From assembly GCF_021117385.1 (NCBI RefSeq), contig NZ_CP088252.1, positions 2,294,001-2,358,000 on the forward strand: 64,000 bases of DNA, read 5' to 3'. The position numbers and the translations under genes were made by a program. The stretch comes from Frateuria soli. Lineage in GTDB: Bacteria; Pseudomonadota; Gammaproteobacteria; Xanthomonadales; Rhodanobacteraceae. The notes below the pieces were generated by a model that was not told where the DNA came from, made no database searches, and was given only the letters and a program-made list of their open reading frames with translations. This document shows, in pieces, positions 30,638 to 44,763 of the stretch (its first letter is position 1; the number at the start of each line of letters is the position of its first letter).

Positions 30638-31801
30638 ATGCGTCGCCTGCTGATCCTGCTGCTCTGCCTGGCCGTCGCGCCGGTGATCGCGCGCGAGCAC
30701 ATGGCCATGCCAAAGGAGCCGCCACTGGGCGCGAGCGCCGCGTTCGACGCGCAGGGCCGGCTCTGGCTCGCCGATACCGCGGACGGCCACGTGCGCCTGC
30801 GCCACTCGGACGACCTGGGCAGGACCTTCAGCGCGCCGGTGTCCGTCAACGCCACCCCTGAGCCGATCTACGCCGACGGCGAGAACCGTCCCAAGCTGGC
30901 GTTCGGCCCGAAGGGCGAGATCTACGTCAGTTGGTCGCAACCGCGTGCCACGCCGTGGACCGGCTTCGTGCGCTTCGCCCGTTCGCTGGACGGCGGCAAC
31001 CGTTTTTCCGACCCCATCACCGTGCACCACGATCGCGCCGAAATCACCCACCGCTTCGATGCGCTTGCGGTCGACGGCAAGGGCCGCGTGCTGCTGGCCT
31101 GGATCGACAAGCGCGACCAGGCTGCAGCCGAGGCGGCGGGCAAGCCGTACCTGGGCGCCGCCGTGTACTACGCCTGGTCCAACGATCGCGGCGAGAGCTT
31201 CGTTCCCGAACGCAAGCTCGCGGAGCAAAGTTGCGAGTGCTGCCGCATCGCGCTTGCCCCCACGCCCGCAGGCGATATCGCCTCGTTCTTCCGTGCGGTC
31301 TACGGCGACAACATCCGCGACCACGCCTTCGCCGTGCTGCGCACGGACGGCGGGGCCAGCCGTGCCGAGCGTGCCACTTTCAGCAACTGGCACATCGCCG
31401 GCTGCCCTCACCACGGTCCCGGCCTGGCGATTGCGCCGGATGGCACCCGCCACGCGGTCTGGTACGAAGCCAATGGCAGGCCGACCATCTGGTACGGCCA
31501 GCTCCAGCCCGGGCAACGTGCCGCGCGCGCGCAGGCGATCGCCGGCGGGGGCGCCAGCCATGCGGACATCGCGGTACACGGCAAATCGGTATGGCTCGCG
31601 TGGAACCAGGTCGATGCCAAGGGCGAAGCGCTGATGCTGCGCCGCTCGAACGACGGCGGCCTGCACTTCGGTGCGCCGCGCACGCTGGCCATCGCCACCG
31701 TCGCGGTCGGCTCGCCGCAGTTGCTGCTGCGCGACGGCCATGCCTTCGTTGCATGGAACACCGCGGCCGGCTTCCGTCTGCTCCCTGCCGACACGCCATG
31801 A
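30638..31801 (+). CDS. secreted Asp-box (BNR) beta-propeller protein with Cys motifs
   Basis: 387 residues. Signal peptide MRRLLILLLCLAVAPVIARE (1-20). Asp-box motifs S-x-D-x-G-x-x-F recur: HSDDLGRTF (57-65), SLDGGNRF (116-123), SNDRGESF (181-188) and SNDGGLHF near the end, so a sialidase-like propeller is likely. The sialidase catalytic residues could not be recognised. SCECCR (C199, C201, C202) and GCPHHGP (C256) are unusual for a propeller and look like metal or disulfide sites. GGGAG 7 bases upstream supports the start. The gene sits between a TonB receptor and a CxxC thioredoxin-like gene, overlapping the latter by ATGA. Confidence 0.8.
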   Translation: MRRLLILLLCLAVAPVIAREHMAMPKEPPLGASAAFDAQGRLWLADTADGHVRLRHSDDLGRTFSAPVSVNATPEPIYADGENRPKLAFGPKGEIYVSWSQPRATPWTGFVRFARSLDGGNRFSDPITVHHDRAEITHRFDALAVDGKGRVLLAWIDKRDQAAAEAAGKPYLGAAVYYAWSNDRGESFVPERKLAEQSCECCRIALAPTPAGDIASFFRAVYGDNIRDHAFAVLRTDGGASRAERATFSNWHIAGCPHHGPGLAIAPDGTRHAVWYEANGRPTIWYGQLQPGQRAARAQAIAGGGASHADIAVHGKSVWLAWNQVDAKGEALMLRRSNDGGLHFGAPRTLAIATVAVGSPQLLLRDGHAFVAWNTAAGFRLLPADTP

Positions 31802-32256
31802 GACGCTGGCTCGCCGCCGTCCTCCTGCTGCCGGTGCTGGCCACCGCCGGCACCTTGCGGCCGCTGACCGCGGCCGAGGTTCCCGCCCTGCTCGCCCCGC
31901 CCGCGCACGGCGAACGCCTGATCGCATTGTGGGCGCTGGATTGCGCGTATTGCGAACCGAACCTGCAGGCGCTGGCGCGACTGCAGCAGGCGCACCCGAA
32001 GGCCATCGAGCTGGTCACCGTCGCCACCGACGACATGGCGCACGCCGCGGCCATCGAAAAGCGCCTTGCCGCCGCCGGCATGGCCGCCTGGCCCGCCCGC
32101 GCCTACGCCGAGGCCACGCCCGAGCGACTCAACTACCTGCTCGATCCGGAATGGGGCGGCGAAACGCCGCGCGTGCTGGTGATCCGTGCCGACGGTTCGC
32201 GACAGGGATTCAGTGGCGAGCTGACAACCAGGCAATTGAAGAGGCTTTTGCCCTGA
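31798..32256 (+). CDS. periplasmic thioredoxin-fold protein (TlpA-like)
   Basis: 152 residues. The N terminus MRRWLAAVLLLPVLATAGTL is a signal peptide. A thioredoxin fold follows with the active site LWALDCAYCEPNL (C49 and C52) and a cis-proline region at GGETPRVLV. It is shorter than TlpA. Its ATG overlaps the stop of the Asp-box gene. With cysteines C199, C201, C202 and C256 in that protein, the obvious partner role is disulfide reduction or metal handing over, as TlpA and Sco proteins do for copper in oxidase assembly; that link is inferred. Confidence 0.8.
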   Translation: MRRWLAAVLLLPVLATAGTLRPLTAAEVPALLAPPAHGERLIALWALDCAYCEPNLQALARLQQAHPKAIELVTVATDDMAHAAAIEKRLAAAGMAAWPARAYAEATPERLNYLLDPEWGGETPRVLVIRADGSRQGFSGELTTRQLKRLLP

Positions 32257-32316
32257 TCCGAAAGCAGGCAGTCAACAGCTGACGGCGGGATGCCTGGAAC
32301 GCAATCCCCGGATACG

Positions 32317-32342
32317 CGAAACGCCCCGGTCGGGGCGTTTCG
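32317..32342. terminator. symmetric hairpin terminator between TlpA-like gene and tRNA-Ser
   Basis: CGAAACGCCCCG and CGGGGCGTTTCG form a perfect 12-bp stem around a 2-base core. It lies 6 bases past the tRNA-Ser 3' end on the minus strand and about 60 bases after the TlpA-like stop on the plus strand. The A/T-rich outer parts give a short T-run in both directions. Confidence 0.7.
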
Positions 32343-32348
32343 CATGTC

Positions 32349-32441
32349 TGGCGGAGAGAGAGGGATTCGAACCCTCGATAAGGCTTTTGACCCTATACTC
32401 CCTTAGCAGGGGAGCCCCTTCGGCCTCTCGGGCATCTCTCC
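32349..32441 (-). tRNA. tRNA-Ser (anticodon GCT)
   Basis: 93 bases with encoded CCA and a long variable arm, as expected for serine. The acceptor stem pairs GGAGAGA with TCTCTCC. The anticodon stem CTCCC/GGGAG encloses loop CTGCTAA, giving anticodon GCT. It lies just after csrA on the same strand, an arrangement common in Xanthomonadales and gammaproteobacteria. Confidence 0.97.
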
Positions 32442-32514
32442 GGGTGGTGTGTTCCGCACTTTCGCGGAGCCGGCAAGGATACCGGCCGACGCCGCCGAGG
32501 TAAAGCGTTCGTGA

Positions 32515-32721
32515 TCAGTGTTCGCCGGTTTCGCCGGACGTGCTGCTACCGGACTCGTGCTCGCCCTTGATCCGCTGATAGATCTCTTCGCGATGCACCG
32601 CCACGTTCTTCGGGGCATTGATGCCGATCCGCACCTGATTGCCCTTCACGCCCAGAACGGTAACGGTCACCTCGTCACCGATCATCAGGGTCTCACCGAC
32701 CCTGCGGGTCAGAATCAACAT
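32515..32721 (-). CDS. csrA: carbon storage regulator
   Basis: 68 residues. CsrA (RsmA) binds GGA-containing RNA hairpins near ribosome sites to repress or stabilise mRNAs. [20 protein letters not shown] and [28 protein letters not shown] are the family core, with R44-type VHREE intact. The tail ([16 protein letters not shown]) is short and polar. GGAG lies 9 bases before the ATG. It is 270 bases downstream of alaS, as in most gammaproteobacteria. That gap holds two small hairpins (TTCGACG/CGTCGAA at about 32798 and GGCATTC/GAATGCC at about 32850) and no gene. Confidence 0.97.
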   Translation of the reverse strand: MLILTRRVGETLMIGDEVTVTVLGVKGNQVRIGINAPKNVAVHREEIYQRIKGEHESGSSTSGETGEH

Positions 32722-32991
32722 GTTGTATTACTCCATTACGCTGTTGTCACAGGCCTGCTGCCGATGGAGCTTCACCCCTGGAGCTCCCCGCCAGTCAGTT
32801 CGACGAAAGTCCGTCGAAGGCCCTACCGCCTTCCCCGGCTCACAGCCAAGGCATTCACCATGAATGCCCTTGCCTCGCGGCGGCATCGGGATTCGTGCTG
32901 CCGCCAGTCGTTCGATACTAGCCGAGCGCAAGCGCCGTGCGCAACGCATTTCGAGGGCGATAAATACCCGATTCACAATGCCCTGGAGCGG

Positions 32992-35619
<2,628 letters not shown>

Positions 35620-35674
35620 GGGCGGTGGCGGGATAGACAAAAAAGGCCACGCCGGCGGCCCACCGCCGTTGAAA

Positions 35675-36163
35675 TCAGTCGATTTCGTCGGCAGCGTCGT
35701 CCACTTCGGCGTGGGTAGCACGTCGTACTGTGGCGGCGGCAAAGCCTCGACGCAAGAGGAATTGCGCGCGCCGGGCGCGTTCGGCGTGGTCGGCCGGGGC
35801 CTTGCGGCCATAGCGGCGGCGCAGTTGGTCCAGCGCGGACTCCTCCCAGTCGACCTCCGCCTCCTCCAGCAATTGACGGATGCGCGCGTCGGTCACGGCA
35901 TGGGTCTTGAGCTCGGCGCGGATGCGCTGCGGGCCGTAGCCTTGCGCGGCACGGTTGCGCACCAGCATCGCCGCGAAGCGTTCGTCGTCCTGGTAGCGCT
36001 GGTCCTGCAGGCGGTCGATGGCCTCGCGGCTCTCGCCGCCCTCCAGCCCGCGCGCCGCCAGTTTCCGCTTCAGTTCCTGCGCCGAGTGTTCGCGTCGCGC
36101 GAGCAGCCGCAAGGCCACGTCATAGGCGGCAGGCGGCTTTCCGGACGCGGGCTTGCGCGGCAT
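35675..36163 (-). CDS. recX: regulatory protein RecX
   Basis: 162 residues made of the three-helix repeats typical of RecX. The block [22 protein letters not shown] (14-35) and [14 protein letters not shown] (about 75-88) are conserved. RecX caps and disassembles RecA filaments. GAGGGGG lies 4-5 bases before the ATG. In most relatives it directly follows recA; here two extra reading frames lie between them. Confidence 0.92.
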   Translation of the reverse strand: MPRKPASGKPPAAYDVALRLLARREHSAQELKRKLAARGLEGGESREAIDRLQDQRYQDDERFAAMLVRNRAAQGYGPQRIRAELKTHAVTDARIRQLLEEAEVDWEESALDQLRRRYGRKAPADHAERARRAQFLLRRGFAAATVRRATHAEVDDAADEID

Positions 36164-36172
36164 GGAGCCCCC

Positions 36173-36340
36173 TCAGCACCCGGGCTGCACGAGACCGGGT
36201 GCCGGCACGAAGCTCGCGCCGGCAATCGCGTCCGGCAGACCGGTCAGCGCCAAGCCGAGACGAGGGAGGACCCGTGACGCCAGCACGACCGGACCCGCGC
36301 GGGCCGCGCCGTCCGGCACCACGTCCCGCACATCGCTCAT
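36173..36340 (-). CDS. hypothetical 55-residue ORF between the phosphatase-like gene and recX
   Basis: A frame of 55 codons starts at an ATG (36340-36338) that overlaps the stop of the upstream gene as ATGA, and stops at 36173, nine bases before recX. Sequence begins [18 protein letters not shown] and ends [10 protein letters not shown]. The coupling is the main argument for reality; the composition (Ala, Gly, Pro, Val) is what random GC-rich frames also give. No family is recognised. Confidence 0.35.
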   Translation of the reverse strand: MSDVRDVVPDGAARAGPVVLASRVLPRLGLALTGLPDAIAGASFVPAPGLVQPGC

Positions 36341-36888
36341 CGCGTCGTTTCCGCCCTGAGCGCGATGCGCCGCGCGATATCGGATTGCAGCTCGCTCGCA
36401 TCCTGGCCCGCCTCCCTGACCGCCCGCAGGATGGCGGCCTCATCCAGGCCGTCGGAACGCGACGCTTCGGCCAGCGCCCACGTGCGCGCGGCGCGCCGGC
36501 CGCTGCCACAGTAGAGAAGCACGGGTTTGTCCGACGAGGTGAGCACCTGCCCCAGTTCGTCCACCGCGTCGGCGGCAATGGTTCCGTGCCGCACGGGGAT
36601 ATAGGTAAAGGACAAGCCCACCGCTGCGGTCGCCTGGCTCATCCGCGAGGAGCCGGGCTGGTCCGCGGCCTCGCCATCGGGGCGCAGGTCGACCACGGCA
36701 CGGAATCCCCTGTCGACCAGTCCGGACAGTTGCTCCGGCTTGACCTGCCCGGTTATCCACACGCCACCGGGCAGCTCATGGGCCTGCACATCGGCGGACG
36801 GCGGGGCTTTCGCCGCACTTGCGGCAACCATCACGCCGGCCATGCCGACCAGCGCCGCCAGCAGAAAAGTCCTTCCCGGCTTGAGCAT
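36337..36888 (-). CDS. secreted DUF442/BLH-type phosphatase or sulfurtransferase-like protein
   Basis: 183 residues. A signal peptide ([19 protein letters not shown], 8-26) is followed by a domain resembling the beta-lactamase-hydrolase-like/TIGR01244 phosphatase-rhodanese fold: [20 protein letters not shown] (43-62), VVDLRPDGE (65-73) and the C-x4-R loop YCGSGRRAA (C127, R132). Most family members are cytoplasmic or fused to BLH; export here is unusual. It lies 30 bases downstream of recA on the same strand and probably shares its transcript. Substrate unknown. Confidence 0.78.
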   Translation of the reverse strand: MLKPGRTFLLAALVGMAGVMVAASAAKAPPSADVQAHELPGGVWITGQVKPEQLSGLVDRGFRAVVDLRPDGEAADQPGSSRMSQATAAVGLSFTYIPVRHGTIAADAVDELGQVLTSSDKPVLLYCGSGRRAARTWALAEASRSDGLDEAAILRAVREAGQDASELQSDIARRIALRAETTR

Positions 36889-36918
36889 GGGTTTTCTCCG
36901 TTGGCGACGCGATGGCGA

Positions 36919-37953
<1,035 letters not shown>

Positions 37954-38080
37954 CGTGGGAATCCCGGTGGTGTGGCGAGGAATGGAAGCGATCTTGCCCG
38001 GCTGGAATCTCACGGACTGCGATCTGCCAAGGCCTCGATTATCCCACAGCCGTCAAGCCCCGACGCCGGCGCAGGGCGCC

Positions 38081-38587
38081 TCATTCCGTCAGCGCTTTCC
38101 TCACGCCGTTGAGCGCGGCGGCCACGCTTTGCCGGCGGATCGCCTCGCGGTCGCCGTCGAAATGGAACAGCTGCGCATGAGCGTAGCCGCCGCGGCGCTT
38201 CCATCCGATCCAGACGGTGCCGACCGGCTTGTCCGGCGTGCCGCCCGACGGACCGGCGATGCCGGTGACCGCCACCGCGACGCCCGCGCCGTAACGCGCC
38301 ATCGCGCCGGAAACCATCTCCAGCACGGTCTCCTCGCTGACCGCGCCGGTGTGTTCGAGCGTGCGCGGGTTGACGCCCAGCAGGGCCTCCTTGGCCTCGT
38401 AGCTGTAGACGACCACGCCGGCGTCGAACCAGGTGGAGCTGCCGGGCTGGTCGGTGAGCGTCTTGGCGATCCAGCCGCCCGTGCAGGACTCGGCGGTGAC
38501 CAGCATCAGCTTGTGCTGCAGCAGATCCGTGGCGACCCGGGCGGCGAGGGCGGACAGTTCGGCATCGGTGGGCGCGGACAGGGGCAC
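38081..38587 (-). CDS. pncC: nicotinamide-nucleotide amidohydrolase (CinA C-terminal type)
   Basis: 168 residues. It deamidates NMN to nicotinate mononucleotide in pyridine-nucleotide recycling. The family blocks [18 protein letters not shown] (about 29-46) and [20 protein letters not shown] (about 106-125) are clear. The start is GTG at 38587: a GGAGG site lies 6 bases upstream and would fall inside the coding sequence if the ATG at 38608 were used. It lacks the N-terminal CinA domain. It lies upstream of recA on the same strand, and is divergent from mutS. Confidence 0.9.
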   Translation of the reverse strand: MPLSAPTDAELSALAARVATDLLQHKLMLVTAESCTGGWIAKTLTDQPGSSTWFDAGVVVYSYEAKEALLGVNPRTLEHTGAVSEETVLEMVSGAMARYGAGVAVAVTGIAGPSGGTPDKPVGTVWIGWKRRGGYAHAQLFHFDGDREAIRRQSVAAALNGVRKALTE

Positions 38588-38802
38588 AGCGGGCCTCCGG
38601 AAATGCAAAAGGCCGTTCTACCCGCTGGGGGACGTGGCGGCAAGAAACCTCTCCGCGTGCGCGCCCTGCGCAGGCGCGCACCTCCCGCCGGGGACGCGAC
38701 CGTGCCCTGCGCAACAGCGCGTCCGGGCGTCGGCATGCGGCATGTAAACTCGGGGGCTTCGGCGCGCTCACCGCGGCCCGCGACCGTCCAATAGCTGCCT
38801 GC

Positions 38803-41406
<2,604 letters not shown>

Positions 41407-41452
41407 CCGGAGCAGCCGGCCTGCAGGACTCCCACGGGGATGCTCCGCGGGG

Positions 41453-42649
41453 TCAGGCCGCCTTTGCTTCCCGCGCCGCATCGAGTGCCTGCAGCAGGTC
41501 GGCCCAGATGTCTTCGACATCCTCGATGCCCACCGACAGCCGCAGCAGGCCCGCAGTGATGCCACATCGGGCCTGGGTCTGGGCGTCGACCACGCGATGG
41601 GTGAGGCCGGCGGGGTGCTGGATCAGCGTGTCGACCGAGCCCAGGCTGACCGCCGGCGTGGCCAGGCGCACCGCCGCCATTACCGCGGCCGCCGCCGCGT
41701 GGCCGCCATGCAGCTCGAACGCGAGCAGGCTGCCCGGGCCTCGCATCTGCGACCCGGCCAGGTGCGCGTTCGCCACCGTGCCCAGGCCGGGGTAGCACAC
41801 GCGCGCGACCGCCGGATGCGCGGCCAGCCGCTCGGCGACGACCTGGGCGTTGGCCTGCGCCTTGTGCACGCGCAGGCTCAACGTCGGCAGGCCACGATGC
41901 AGCAGGTAGGCGCCCAGCGGATGCAGCAGCCCGCCGGTGGCCGCACGCACCTGGCGCAAGGCGGCTGCCCATTCCGTATCGCAGGCAACCACGCCCGCGA
42001 TGACGTCGCCATGGCCGCCGAGGAACTTGGTGGCGCTGTGCAGCACCAGCGTCGCGCCCAGCGCGACCGGCTGCTGCAGCACCGGCGTGGCGAAGGTGGA
42101 ATCGACCAGCACCGGCACCGTTCCGGCGGCGCGCACCACCGCCGCGATGTCGATCAGGTCCAGCGTCGAGTTGGCCGGCGTCTCGATGATCACCATCGCG
42201 GTGTCGCCATCGATGGCACTGCCGACTTCCTCCGGCCGCACCCAGCGCGTGCCGATGCCGAGCAGGCCCGAAGCCAGCAGGTGGTCGGACGTGCCATACA
42301 GCGGCCGCACGGCAAGCACGTGTCCGCCACGCTGGCGCGCCGCCAGCAGGCAGGCCGACATCGCCGCCATGCCTGAGGCGAAGGCGACCGCGTCGCGGCT
42401 GCCCTCGAGCTGCGCCAGCGCCTGTTCGAAGCGTGCCACGGTCGGGTTGTGCAGCCGTGCGTAGATCGGGTTGGCTGCCCGCGCCGCGCCGCCGACCAGC
42501 GCATCGAAACTGGCGGTCCCCTCGTCCAGGTCGGTGACCGGATAGGTGGTGGACAGGTCCAGCGGCGGCGCATGCACACCCAGCGCGGCGAAATCCTCGC
42601 GTCCGGCGTGGACGCCCAGGGTGTCCGGATGCGGCCGATGATGCGTCAT
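41453..42649 (-). CDS. Cys/Met-metabolism PLP enzyme (trans-sulfuration family, methionine gamma-lyase-like)
   Basis: 398 residues. PLP binding lysine is in HSATKFLGGHGDVIAG. The cofactor blocks FASGMAAMSACLL and VDSTFATPVLQQP are typical of the MetB/MetC/MdeA family. Where methionine gamma-lyase has a cysteine (LYGC) this protein reads LYGTSDH, so gamma-lyase activity on methionine is uncertain; cystathionine lyase or synthase is possible. GGGAGG 8 bases upstream fixes the start at 42649. It is divergent from an Lrp-type regulator, the arrangement of mdeA-mdeR in Pseudomonas putida. Confidence 0.85.
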   Translation of the reverse strand: MTHHRPHPDTLGVHAGREDFAALGVHAPPLDLSTTYPVTDLDEGTASFDALVGGAARAANPIYARLHNPTVARFEQALAQLEGSRDAVAFASGMAAMSACLLAARQRGGHVLAVRPLYGTSDHLLASGLLGIGTRWVRPEEVGSAIDGDTAMVIIETPANSTLDLIDIAAVVRAAGTVPVLVDSTFATPVLQQPVALGATLVLHSATKFLGGHGDVIAGVVACDTEWAAALRQVRAATGGLLHPLGAYLLHRGLPTLSLRVHKAQANAQVVAERLAAHPAVARVCYPGLGTVANAHLAGSQMRGPGSLLAFELHGGHAAAAAVMAAVRLATPAVSLGSVDTLIQHPAGLTHRVVDAQTQARCGITAGLLRLSVGIEDVEDIWADLLQALDAAREAKAA

Positions 42650-42714
42650 GGCGATGCCTCCCGTTCGATGACTGGCGACAACGCTAGAATGAGAGGCAGC
42701 AACACGGATCAACT

Positions 42715-42731
42715 ACCGAATTATATTTCGT
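42715..42731. promoter_or_regulatory. candidate Lrp-type operator ACCGAATTATATTTCGT
   Basis: A 17-base near-palindrome, the only AT-rich stretch in the gap between the PLP-enzyme gene and the Lrp-type gene. It lies 15 bases before the regulator start and 66 before the enzyme start, right for control of both. Lrp/AsnC sites are often A/T-centred palindromes of this size. Confidence 0.5.
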
Positions 42732-42745
42732 CGAGGCCCGGCTTC

Positions 42746-43219
42746 ATGCAACTTGACCGAATCGACTTCGCCATCCTGCGCGAATTGCGGAAGAACGCGC
42801 GATTGCCGAACAAGCTGCTGGCCGAACGGGTCGGCGTGGCGCCATCGACCGCGCTCGAACGCGTGCGCCGCCTGCGCGAACAGGGTGCCATCTGCGGTTA
42901 CCACGCCGAGGTGGCCCCGGCGGCGCTGGGCATCGGCCTGCAGGCGATGATCAGCGTGCGCCTGGCGCGCCACGCGCGGGCCGACCTGGACGGCTTCGGC
43001 CGCTACCTGTCGACGCTGCGCGAGGTGCTGGCGTTCTACCACGTGGCCGGCGCGAACGATTACCTGCTGCACGTGGCGGTGCGCGACAGCGACCAGTTGC
43101 GTGACTTCGCCCTGGACGCGTTCACCACGCGGACGGAGGTGGCGCACATCGAGACCAGCCTGATCTTCAGCTTCCGGCGCAACGTCGACCTTCCGGTCTA
43201 CCGCGCGGCCGCCGATTGA
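42746..43219 (+). CDS. Lrp/AsnC-family regulator
   Basis: 157 residues. The helix-turn-helix LDRIDFAILRELRKNARLPNKLLAERVGVAPSTALERVRRLRE is at 3-46 and the RAM ligand/oligomer domain at about 65-145. VAGANDYLLHVAVRD is the characteristic G-x-x-D-x-x-L block. It probably regulates the divergent PLP-enzyme gene, as MdeR does in Pseudomonas. It has no obvious ribosome site; the start at 42746 (MQLDRIDFAIL) is typical of the family. Confidence 0.92.
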   Translation: MQLDRIDFAILRELRKNARLPNKLLAERVGVAPSTALERVRRLREQGAICGYHAEVAPAALGIGLQAMISVRLARHARADLDGFGRYLSTLREVLAFYHVAGANDYLLHVAVRDSDQLRDFALDAFTTRTEVAHIETSLIFSFRRNVDLPVYRAAAD

Positions 43220-43280
43220 GCGGTGCACGGCAAGACCGGCGATCGCGCCGTCCGGCTTCGCGCCCTCGTCGCCGGCGGGT

Positions 43281-43685
43281 TCAGTCCTGGTGGTCCTTGA
43301 ATTGCTGGATCTGCCGCCGCGAACGCTTGTCCGGTCGCGACGGCGGACGCAGCAACCCGGCCGCGCCCAGCCTGCGCTGCGCCCGCGCCGCCTCCCGCGC
43401 CGCGAGGCTCTGCTCGGTCTCGCGATAGAGTGCCTGCGCCACGGGCGCCGGACCGCGCCGGTCGGACAGCGCCAGCACGATCAGCTCGAAACGCTCCTCG
43501 CCACGGGTGATCTGCAGGCGGTCGCCCACGTGCAGCGGCTTGGCCGGCTTGCTGCAGTGGCCGCCGTTGACGTCCACCTTGCCGCCCTCGATCGCCTGCT
43601 TGGCGAGGCTGCGGGTCTTGAAGAAGCGCGCGGCCCACAGCCAGACGTCGGCGCGTACATCCACGGCGGGATTCGTCGAATTCAT
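43281..43685 (-). CDS. hslR: Hsp15-type S4-domain RNA-binding protein
   Basis: 134 residues. The S4 domain (about 12-75) reads VRADVWLWAARFFKTRSLAKQ then AIEGGKVDVNGGHCSKPAKPLHVGD, and a basic C-terminal tail follows. Hsp15 binds 50S subunits carrying nascent chains released by heat damage and helps recycle them. Start at 43685 (MNSTNPAVD) is preferred over an upstream ATG at 43709. It is leftward; the AEC permease gene lies 34 bases upstream. Confidence 0.9.
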   Translation of the reverse strand: MNSTNPAVDVRADVWLWAARFFKTRSLAKQAIEGGKVDVNGGHCSKPAKPLHVGDRLQITRGEERFELIVLALSDRRGPAPVAQALYRETEQSLAAREAARAQRRLGAAGLLRPPSRPDKRSRRQIQQFKDHQD

Positions 43686-43719
43686 GAGGCCATTATCGGC
43701 AGGGCGCAAGGAGCCCGCA

Positions 43720-44619
43720 TCACCCGAGCAATGCGCCGCCGAGCGGCACGCTCAGCAGCGACAGCACGATGCCGGCGCCAAGGATAGTGTTGGCCAGCGG
43801 CGGATCCAGCCCGTACTCGTCGGCCAGGATGGTGGCCGAGACCATCGGTGCCATCGCCGCCTGCAGCACGCCGACCGTCAGCACCAGCCCGTCCACCCCG
43901 GCCAGCCTGCCCAGCAGCCAGCACGCCAGCGGCGCCAGCAGGAGTTTCCAGCCCAGGCCGAGGCCCGCCGCGGCAAGCTGGCGCTCGCCCGGATGGAAGC
44001 GGAACTGCAGGCCGACGGAGAACAGTGCCAGCGGCGTCAGCGTCGCCCCCAGCGGCGCGAACATGCCTTCGATGGCCGGCGGCCAGCCACCGAGCACCCC
44101 CACCGCGATGCCGGCCAGCAACGCCAGGAACGCGGGGAAGGTCAGGATGCGTCGCGCGATCATCGCCGGTTCCGGCGCCCGGCCGGCGTACAGGCTGGCC
44201 ACCACGATGCCGGCCGAGGCCAGCACCGGGAACGCACCGAGCTGGTCGGCCACCACGGCCAGCGTCAGCCCCGGCTGGCCGTACAGCGCCTGCATCAGCG
44301 GGTAGCCCATGAACGAGGTATTGCCCAGCCCGCAGACCAGGATCAGCGCGCCGGTGCGTCCGCGCGACCAGCCCAGGCGCGGCCCCAGCAGGCCAAACAG
44401 CAGCCATGCGCCGCCGAACGTCAGCCACATCGCGGCGATGGGAAACCACAGTTGCGGATCGAAGCGCAGGCGGGGGATCAGCTCCAGTACCAGCGCCGGC
44501 AGCGCCACGTTGATCACCCACCAGTTGAGACCCGCGGCGAGGCCTGCCGGTGGTCGCGCCAGGCGCGCCACCAGGGCACCCAGCACCAGGCAGGTGAACA
44601 GCAACAGCAATGCGCTCAT
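43720..44619 (-). CDS. AEC-family permease (auxin efflux carrier type)
   Basis: 299 residues with ten membrane helices in two halves of five. The family motifs LNWWVINVALPALVLELI (about 30-47) and GLGNTSFMGYPLMQALYG (about 95-112) are seen; PLGATLTPLALFSVGLQFR matches the central loop. AEC members export small carboxylates or malonate-like acids; the substrate here is unknown. The start MSALLLLFTCL at 44619 is chosen because the longer frame is Arg-rich and not hydrophobic. It is divergent from the APH-fold kinase. Confidence 0.88.
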   Translation of the reverse strand: MSALLLLFTCLVLGALVARLARPPAGLAAGLNWWVINVALPALVLELIPRLRFDPQLWFPIAAMWLTFGGAWLLFGLLGPRLGWSRGRTGALILVCGLGNTSFMGYPLMQALYGQPGLTLAVVADQLGAFPVLASAGIVVASLYAGRAPEPAMIARRILTFPAFLALLAGIAVGVLGGWPPAIEGMFAPLGATLTPLALFSVGLQFRFHPGERQLAAAGLGLGWKLLLAPLACWLLGRLAGVDGLVLTVGVLQAAMAPMVSATILADEYGLDPPLANTILGAGIVLSLLSVPLGGALLG

Positions 44620-44763
44620 CGAACAGGCCGGGTGGAAAGGATGCATAGCATGACGGAAGCGACGCGGCGCGCGCGGAACGCGGACAAGCTCCGGCTCGCC
44701 AGCATCGACGCGCCGGAAGGAGCGAGCCCCACCTCGCGGTCGCCGCGACGCGATAATGGCGGC

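Noticed and set aside
30638..31801. True sialidase
   Set aside because: Asp boxes are present, but the catalytic Arg triad, Tyr and FRIP-type start could not be recognised, and the Cys motifs are foreign to sialidases.
32722..32991. Small RNA or short gene between csrA and alaS
   Set aside because: Two small hairpins are visible but no promoter-terminator pair or translatable frame with a ribosome site.
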